Part shown: positions 58,679 to 64,000 of the stretch, piece by piece
Layout: the number at the start of each line of letters is the position of its first letter
Position numbering within the stretch: position 1 is the first letter of the stretch
Assembly: GCF_018143015.1 (NCBI RefSeq)
Contig: NC_054751.1
Location: 22,582,425 to 22,646,424 of the forward strand
DNA: 64,000 nt
DNA from: Lytechinus variegatus
Lineage: Eukaryota; Echinodermata; Echinoidea; Temnopleuroida; Toxopneustidae
Reading direction: 5' to 3'
Made by a program: the position numbers and the translations under genes
Notes under the pieces: generated by a model
The model's database searches: none
What the model was told of the DNA's origin: nothing
What the model saw: the letters and a program-made list of their open reading frames with translations, nothing else

Positions 58679-58825
58679 GGGCGTTGTGGCGTGCGCCTCA
58701 GTAATCCAAGCTGTGGGAAAGTTACAAATTGATGCAGAAGTTCGAGCCCTGGTCACGTCTTTCGGATGGTGACGTTAAAGGTCGGTCCCAGACGTAAATA
58801 ATCATATCTGATTGATACACGTCAG
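58679..58825 (+). repeat. tRNA-derived SINE family S4, plus copy
   Basis: GGGCGTTGTGGCGTGCGCCT (A-box region), B box GTTCGAGCCC near 58740, then CTGGTCACGTCTTTCGGATG and GGTCGGTCCCAGACGTAAAT. Matches 34210-34348 inverted over the whole length. Confidence 0.7.
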
Positions 58826-59642
58826 ACAAAATTCAAATACACACACACACACCCCCTATATCGAACATCAATTTGGCGCCCCTTTCCCCGTCTTTATTTC
58901 CCTTCTCTCCCCCTTCCCCCTTTCTCTTCTTCTTTCCCTCCTTTTTTTACCCCTTTTCTTCCTCTTTTTGGCGCCCCCTTTTTGCCTAAGGGGGGGGAGG
59001 GGGCCCAAGGGCCAATTCCAGAATACGCGCATGATACAAGGGCAGTGTTACTATATCTAGTATGCCATCGAAATTATTAGATTATTAGAAGGTTGCAGGG
59101 GTTGCCACTATAAGCTGAGCTTGACTGCGTACATTAGCAGAGTGTCATCACTAAAAAGTGTAAGATCATCTATAATTTCCATACAATCAGGGTCTAATTT
59201 CATTAATGCTGTGCGATTCTCTCTTGAAGCAATGCGATTTAATCCCGCTAAACTTTTTTTGGCAACGAATATCAAAAATAAGGATATCTGAGGCCACATG
59301 AAACATCACAATAATAATTGTTGAATACTAATAATTCTCAATATTCTTTGATGGATTTTTTGTCAAATCTTTACTGTTATGTGGTTATTTTTGTTTCTTT
59401 CAAAACCAGTTGACGCCAAGATTCATTATAGAATTAAGTTTTCAAACCCATTAAACCGTTCTATCGTGCATAAAGTTGCGTGATAAAATAAAAATATTGT
59501 CAACGCCGTCTATGTTACCGTATACTGTACGGGTACACGATAAATCAGGCTTTGACGTCGGTTGCCCAATATTTTTCTGACCTCTTTTATCCCACGAGGA
59601 AATTGATTCGTGATATAATAACATTTCTAAAGTGTTACTGTA

Positions 59643-60450
59643 CATGTGAAGAGGTTAGTTGCAAAAGAGGTTAGGTCCACTTTGGACCATTCCGAGAAAA
59701 AACATGTTTTTTATTCTCACTTATTGCAATATTCTTATGAGAAACTAAATTGTCATGATGTGCTACCCTTTCATGTGAACATAAATTTGAGTATAAAAGA
59801 AATCTACCTTTCTTCAATTTTTCTATATATATATTTTTTACTTATCACTGTGGACCTAACCCCTTTTGCAGACAAACTGAAATGAATCCAATCTATTTTT
59901 ATTAAAAAAGTGACTCTTCTTTGCCGCTTTCATTCACGTTTTCATTTGAATTTCACATTTTCTTTGGTATCATCAGAGCAAGTAAAAATTTTGAGGCTTA
60001 GAGACAGAAAACAATAAAATTTATGAAAATGGACCTATTCCCCTTTTGACAAATGAGTTCTTCAAAAGAGTTTGGTTCAAAATGGGTTAGGTCCTCTCCA
60101 AGAAAATCATTTTTCTTTTTAATTCTCCCATATTGTAATATTCTTATGCGAAACTGAGTTTTCATGATACCCTACCATGAGAACATAAAATTGGATATAA
60201 AAGAAATCAACCTGTCTTCATATTTTTAAAGATATTCTTTTCGGAAAAAAAAAATCTGTGTGGACCTAACCCCATTTTAAACCAAACTGAAATGGACCTA
60301 ACCCCTTTTGAAAAAAGTGAATTTCTTTGCCATTTTAGTTCACTTTAAAACTTTTCTTTGGTATCATCTTATCGAGCTACTTAAAATCTATACATTGAGA
60401 CATAAAAATAAATTTGATGAAAAATGGACCTTACCCCTTTTGCAAGTGAG
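59643..60450 (+). repeat. ~400-bp tandem duplication with GGACCTAACCCC words
   Basis: The order GTTAGGTCCACTTTGGACC, GTAATATTCTTATG(A/C)GAAACT, GAACATAAA, ATAAAAGAAATC(T/A)ACCT, GTGGACCTAACCCC occurs first at about 59670-59865 and again at about 60085-60275. After each, AACTGAAATGNA(T/C)C and TTTCTTTGGTATCATC follow. Diverged, non-coding. Confidence 0.7.
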
Positions 60451-60639
60451 CTCTTCATGTATATTGTAAATAATCAAGTACCTGAAATTACTAACGTCGT
60501 TATATTATTTTGCTTGTTTGTAGTTGTGATTTCAAATTTGTCTTGAGAAATTTTATGTCAAAAGAGTAATCACTAAACTTTCGAGTATTTTCCATTAATT
60601 TATTACCAGTTATTTTTAAGTGGATGTTAAGCCTAGCTT

Positions 60640-60735
60640 AGCCGGGTAATAATAATAGCAGGGCCCGCTGGAAGAACAGTTTTCGGAACTGAAGTGGCTA
60701 CTGTAGGAAAATAAACCGCTATTATTATATTATCA
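60640..60735 (+). repeat. Possible retroposon 3' segment
   Basis: CCGGGTAATAATAATAGCAG, GGGCCCGCTGGAAGAACAGT and AAATAAACCGCTATTATTAT look like a conserved repeat tail ending in a short AT satellite. I believe this word set is a dispersed invertebrate repeat, from general familiarity only. Confidence 0.35.
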
Positions 60736-61082
60736 TTCGCATTTACATAAATTACGTGTGACATTTATTCATTCTATACAAAATAGTATACCGGCTCGAT
60801 CGAGATGAATTATATTGATCAGGGACTATTTGTTATTTGTTAAATGTGATATTGGATAGTTAATAAACCGAAATTCTAGATCTGGCTATTACCAGCAAGT
60901 TCAGCATTCTCCATAAATATTCTTGTGATTGACTGTTCTCAGGAGTATGGCACCTTTTTAGTCAAACAAATAATTTATAAAAGTAACACAAAGGTTCATC
61001 TGCGTCAGATCACAAATTGTATTGCATATACAGATAGTCATATATCCTGGATAACATTCATTGACAGATGAGCTAAATCTCC

Positions 61083-61173
61083 ATGTTTCTGGACAACATG
61101 GAAAGGTTTTTAAAGAGAAAAAGAGTTCTTTTCATCATTTTCCTTTTTGTTTTTGTTCGCACGGCAACAGGTG
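61083..61173 (+). CDS. SRCR gene exon 1 (signal peptide)
   Basis: The first ATG after the in-frame TAA is at 61083, with a second in-frame ATG at 61098. Donor GTAAGC after 61173. An alternative donor GTGGTA three bases earlier gives the same phase. Confidence 0.75.
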
Positions 61174-63763
61174 GTAAGCTTTATTCCCCATTTATGTATT
61201 ATTTTTACTTGGATTGAGTGGTAGGCTGTAAGAGTAATTAAAAGACACTAGCAGTGCGTGGCCCTGGGAGTTAGGGGTGCTGGGGTGAACCCCCCCTCAA
61301 GGTTTGACTGGGGGTGCTGCGTATGTTAAAATTCTATTTTATACTAAGTTTAAACCTTTGGTTTAAACCTACGTTTAGTTATTAGAGTACCACTAATATA
61401 TGTTGGAGCTCGGTTCAGCGGCCTTTTTACGCTCTCAATACCAACACCGAACATCGTACTTGAAATCACCAATTGTTTGGTTACTTGAAGGCCTTAAATT
61501 GTGTTTTGATCATTGTAAGTATTTACTAAGCTTAATTAAAGGACAAGTCCACCCCAACAAAAACTTGATTTGAATAAAAAGAAAAAAATTCAACAAGCAT
61601 AACACTGAAAATTTCATCAAAATCGGATGTAAAATAAGAAAGTTATGGCATTTTAAAGTTTCGCTTATTTTCAACAAAATAGTTATATGAACGAGCCAGT
61701 TACATACATCCAAATGAGAGAGTTGATGACATCACTCACTCATTATTTCTTTTGTAATTTATTATATGAGATATGAAATATTTTATTTTCTCGTCATTGT
61801 CATGTGAAATGAAGATACATTCCTCACTGAACACATGGAATTCCATTATTTTAACATTTTGTGGTTCAGGCAAGGAGGTCCTTATCGTCAAATTCGTAAA
61901 AATTGAAATATTGCATAATTCAAAAAATAAAAAAAAACAAGAGAAATAGTGAGTGAGTGACATCATCAACTCTCTCATTTGGATGTAACTGGCTCGTTCA
62001 TATAACTATTTTGTTGAAAATAAGCGAAACTTTGAAATGTCACAACTTTCTTATTTTACATCCGATTTTGATGAAATTTTCTGTATTGTGCTTGTCTGAT
62101 TTTTCGCTATTGATTCAAATCAAAATTTTTCTTAGGTGGACTTGACCTTTGAGAATCAAATCCCATCCTTTTAAAAGATCTTGATAGTGATGAAACACGA
62201 TATGGAGAAGTTCATAGCCAAAGCAAATCGTAAAGAAAACAATTTCGAAAAAAAGTGGTTTCAGTTCCACAAATTTTCAACTTGTTTGATATGTGCGATT
62301 CATAGATATATTGTATGAACTGATGTTTCGTGAAATATTTGTGTATATGATTAAAAATGTTTTGTGAAAAAATGTGTTTTTGTACTGTCAATAAAGGAAC
62401 CATATGGGAGGGTAACAAAAAAAAACAATGGTTTCCACATCAAAATCTTAAATTTATCCAATCTTATTTATTGATATTCCCGAAGTAACTTTCCAGGCAA
62501 AGATTTTTTTTGGGTCTTGCCTACAGAGCAGAGGAAGCGGCATTGTAAACATCAAATTCTAAAGTTTTTGAACTGTCAATCATGATTTCAGAAGCTTATA
62601 AGAGCCTATAGCGTGTACCAATAAAAAATTCCTCTGACATAAACCTCAATTAATCTGAAAAACATGTACCATTCGAAACTAATACCTCGGTCACATTTTC
62701 TCTACGGCGGTCGTACGGCGAGTCAAAAACAGTCGTTTTTAACATTTTTGTAGCAGCTACATATAGGAGGTTTGAATTGAAATTAATAAAACGACTGTTT
62801 TCGACTGCACTTTCATTGATTTCGGCGCGCTGTTTTGAATATACAGCTTATATTGTGTAACAATATTACGTTTCAGTCCATTCTAAGTTTTCAATGGTTC
62901 AAATTGTTCCTAGAAATCAACTATTTGTGGGCAGACAATATATACACCTAATTAATCTGACCAAAGATACCTTTATGATCCGTGATCTGACCATAGATAT
63001 TCATGGTCTGACTTTAGATGCATCCATGGTTTGACCATAGATACCTCCGTGATCTGACCATAGATACCTCCATGGTCTGACTTTAGATGCATGCAGGGTC
63101 TGACCATAGATACACCCATAGTCTGACCATACTACATTTCATGGTCAGATCATTCATGGCCAGACCGTTGATACCTCCATTGCCTGGCCATAGATACATC
63201 CATGGTCTGACATACTACATCCATGATCTGTCCACAGATACATACCTTTATGATTTGACCATTACAGGCCCTACTCTCTAGCTTGGTCTGACGGCATATG
63301 TTTGCTTCTCGAGATTTTAGCAGAAGCTCAGGGTTGTTTGTTGTTGTTTTTATCGTCCAAATTATCTTCCACTGCTAATCATTCCGAAATGAGCATGACC
63401 TGTATATACTTTGTTTTTCGTAATGCCTTTTCACAGATGAATCGGGAACTGTTGTCCTTCTGGGAAAAGGGCGTGCTAATGAGGGCGCTGTTCTAGTTAG
63501 AGATTCTGTGAAAGACGAGTTAAAGTTCTTGCCATCAGAGGGATGGACATTCAAGAATTCGAAAGTTGCTTGTCGACAGCTTGGATTTATGCATGGGTTC
63601 ATAAGACCTTTCAATATGTCAGTCCACTTGGATGACAGAAATTTGCCACCAGTAAGAAGACATCTCTATGATTGCGAAGGAAGTGAATCAACCCTTGAAC
63701 ACTGTGCAAGAAGAAATTTTAACAGCAACTACACACCTTCTGTCGCCGGGGTGTTGTGTTCAG
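61083..63763 (+). CDS. SRCR-domain secreted or membrane protein, 5' part
   Basis: Exon 1 (61083-61173) encodes MFLDNMERFLKRKR and a hydrophobic signal peptide VLFIIFLFVFVRTATG; an in-frame stop lies just upstream. Exon 2 (63437-63763) encodes one scavenger-receptor cysteine-rich domain: VVLLGKGRANEGAVLV, GWTFKNSKVACRQLGF, YDCEGSESTLEHC and VAGVLCS. One-domain-per-exon with phase-1 borders is typical of SRCR genes. Only four cysteines are present (residues 76, 110, 120, 138): the usual GTVC and HNC cysteines are both missing, being replaced around ELKFLPSEGW and by Tyr129. The gene continues beyond the window, so further SRCR domains or a membrane anchor cannot be seen. Likely an immune or adhesion receptor by family; ligand unknown. 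Confidence 0.85.
61538..62152. mobile_element. Foldback MITE family A, copy 5 (most complete)
   Basis: Both ends present: AAAGGACAAGTCCACCCCAA and TAGGTGGACTTGACCTTTG. Arms of ~210 bp are inverted (CATCCAAATGAGAGAGTTGA against TCAACTCTCTCATTTGGATG, and ACGAGCCAGTTACAT against ATGTAACTGGCTCGT), leaving a ~190-bp loop. It sits in SRCR intron 1. Confidence 0.85.
62690..62830 (+). repeat. Fragment with a CCTCGGTCACA-type end
   Basis: ATACCTCGGTCACATTTTCT resembles the AAGGCCTGGTCACACC ends at 13566 and 18573. An ACAGTCGTTTT / AAACGACTGTTTTCGACTG pair inside is inverted. No right end. Confidence 0.4.
62940..63290 (+). repeat. Minisatellite, ~24-30-bp units
   Basis: About a dozen degenerate units of the type ATGGTCTGACCATAGATACC + TCC, with variants TTTAGATGCATCC and ATACTACAT. 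Lies in SRCR intron 1, ~150 bp before exon 2. Confidence 0.85.
63437..63763 (+). CDS. SRCR gene exon 2 (SRCR domain)
   Basis: Acceptor TTTTCACAG, donor GTAAGA. 108 full codons plus split codons at both ends (phase 1 to phase 1). Domain content is described under the gene entry. Confidence 0.88.
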
Positions 63764-64000
63764 GTAAGACGCTATATTTTTTTCTCAAAAAAGCGAAATT
63801 AGATTCCTTTTTTTCAAGTGCCTATATTACGAACAAAAACCCCTCAAAAAAAGTTCTGGAACTCAAGTTTGAGTGCTAATAAATTTCTTAGTGTGCCATC
63901 ATCATATGGAAAAGTGGTATCATTGGAAAGTATGATTATTCCTCTTTACGATCATGTGTCATTTGTAATGCTAGTGTTATCATGAAATACACAGACATGA
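63764..64000 (+). other. SRCR intron, window edge
   Basis: Contains AACCCCTCAAAAAAAGTTCTGG at about 63837, reminiscent of the start of direct repeat X at 13318 and possibly the end of another copy of that repeat. No further exon before 64000. Confidence 0.4.

Overview
Eukaryotic, AT-rich, repeat-dense DNA, most likely from a sea urchin or another echinoderm. The evidence is a scavenger-receptor (SRCR) gene, vertebrate-like exon/intron structure with GT/AG introns, and families of ~600-bp foldback elements, hAT-like elements and tRNA-derived SINEs of the kind that fill echinoderm genomes. Species assignment is inference; no rRNA or mitochondrial marker is present.

Layout. Positions 1-7.7 kb hold a decayed LINE fragment, a MITE and a ~2-kb foldback element. 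From 31,637 down to 7,744 on the minus strand lies a gene that I could rebuild completely: folylpolyglutamate synthase (FPGS), 12 coding exons, 1,647 nt, 548 residues, every splice junction in frame, with a TATA box upstream and an AATAAA downstream. Its introns are crowded with repeats: a multi-frame-open minisatellite, a 2.5-kb foldback element built of GATATC palindromes and carrying a 90-codon ORF, a 3.2-kb inverted repeat bracketing a dead LINE, a perfect 59-nt palindrome, nested Tc1/mariner-like and 8-bp-TSD elements, and a 1,021-bp near-perfect palindrome made of 53-bp units. From 32 to 50 kb there is no convincing gene. That stretch holds four hAT-like elements (three with recognisable 8-bp target duplications), a Mutator-like element with ~225-bp terminal repeats and a perfect 9-bp duplication, SINEs and microsatellites.

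From 50 to 64 kb there are three further gene pieces. One is a plus-strand exon/ORF encoding five transmembrane segments that resemble the TMD0 domain of the sulfonylurea receptors (ABCC8/9); no transporter core follows in the window, but a stop codon and a poly(A) signal do. The second is a small minus-strand three-exon gene (73 residues, one membrane span, cysteine-rich on both sides) that simple ORF listing misses because its coding exons are 16, 115 and 91 nt. The third is the 5' end of a plus-strand SRCR protein gene (signal peptide exon plus one SRCR exon), running off the right edge.

The genes have no evident functional connection. FPGS is a housekeeping folate enzyme, while the TMD0 ORF, the small membrane protein and the SRCR protein are membrane or secreted products. 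The strongest candidates for something not previously described are the small membrane-protein gene, the stand-alone TMD0, and the GATATC foldback element with its internal ORF.
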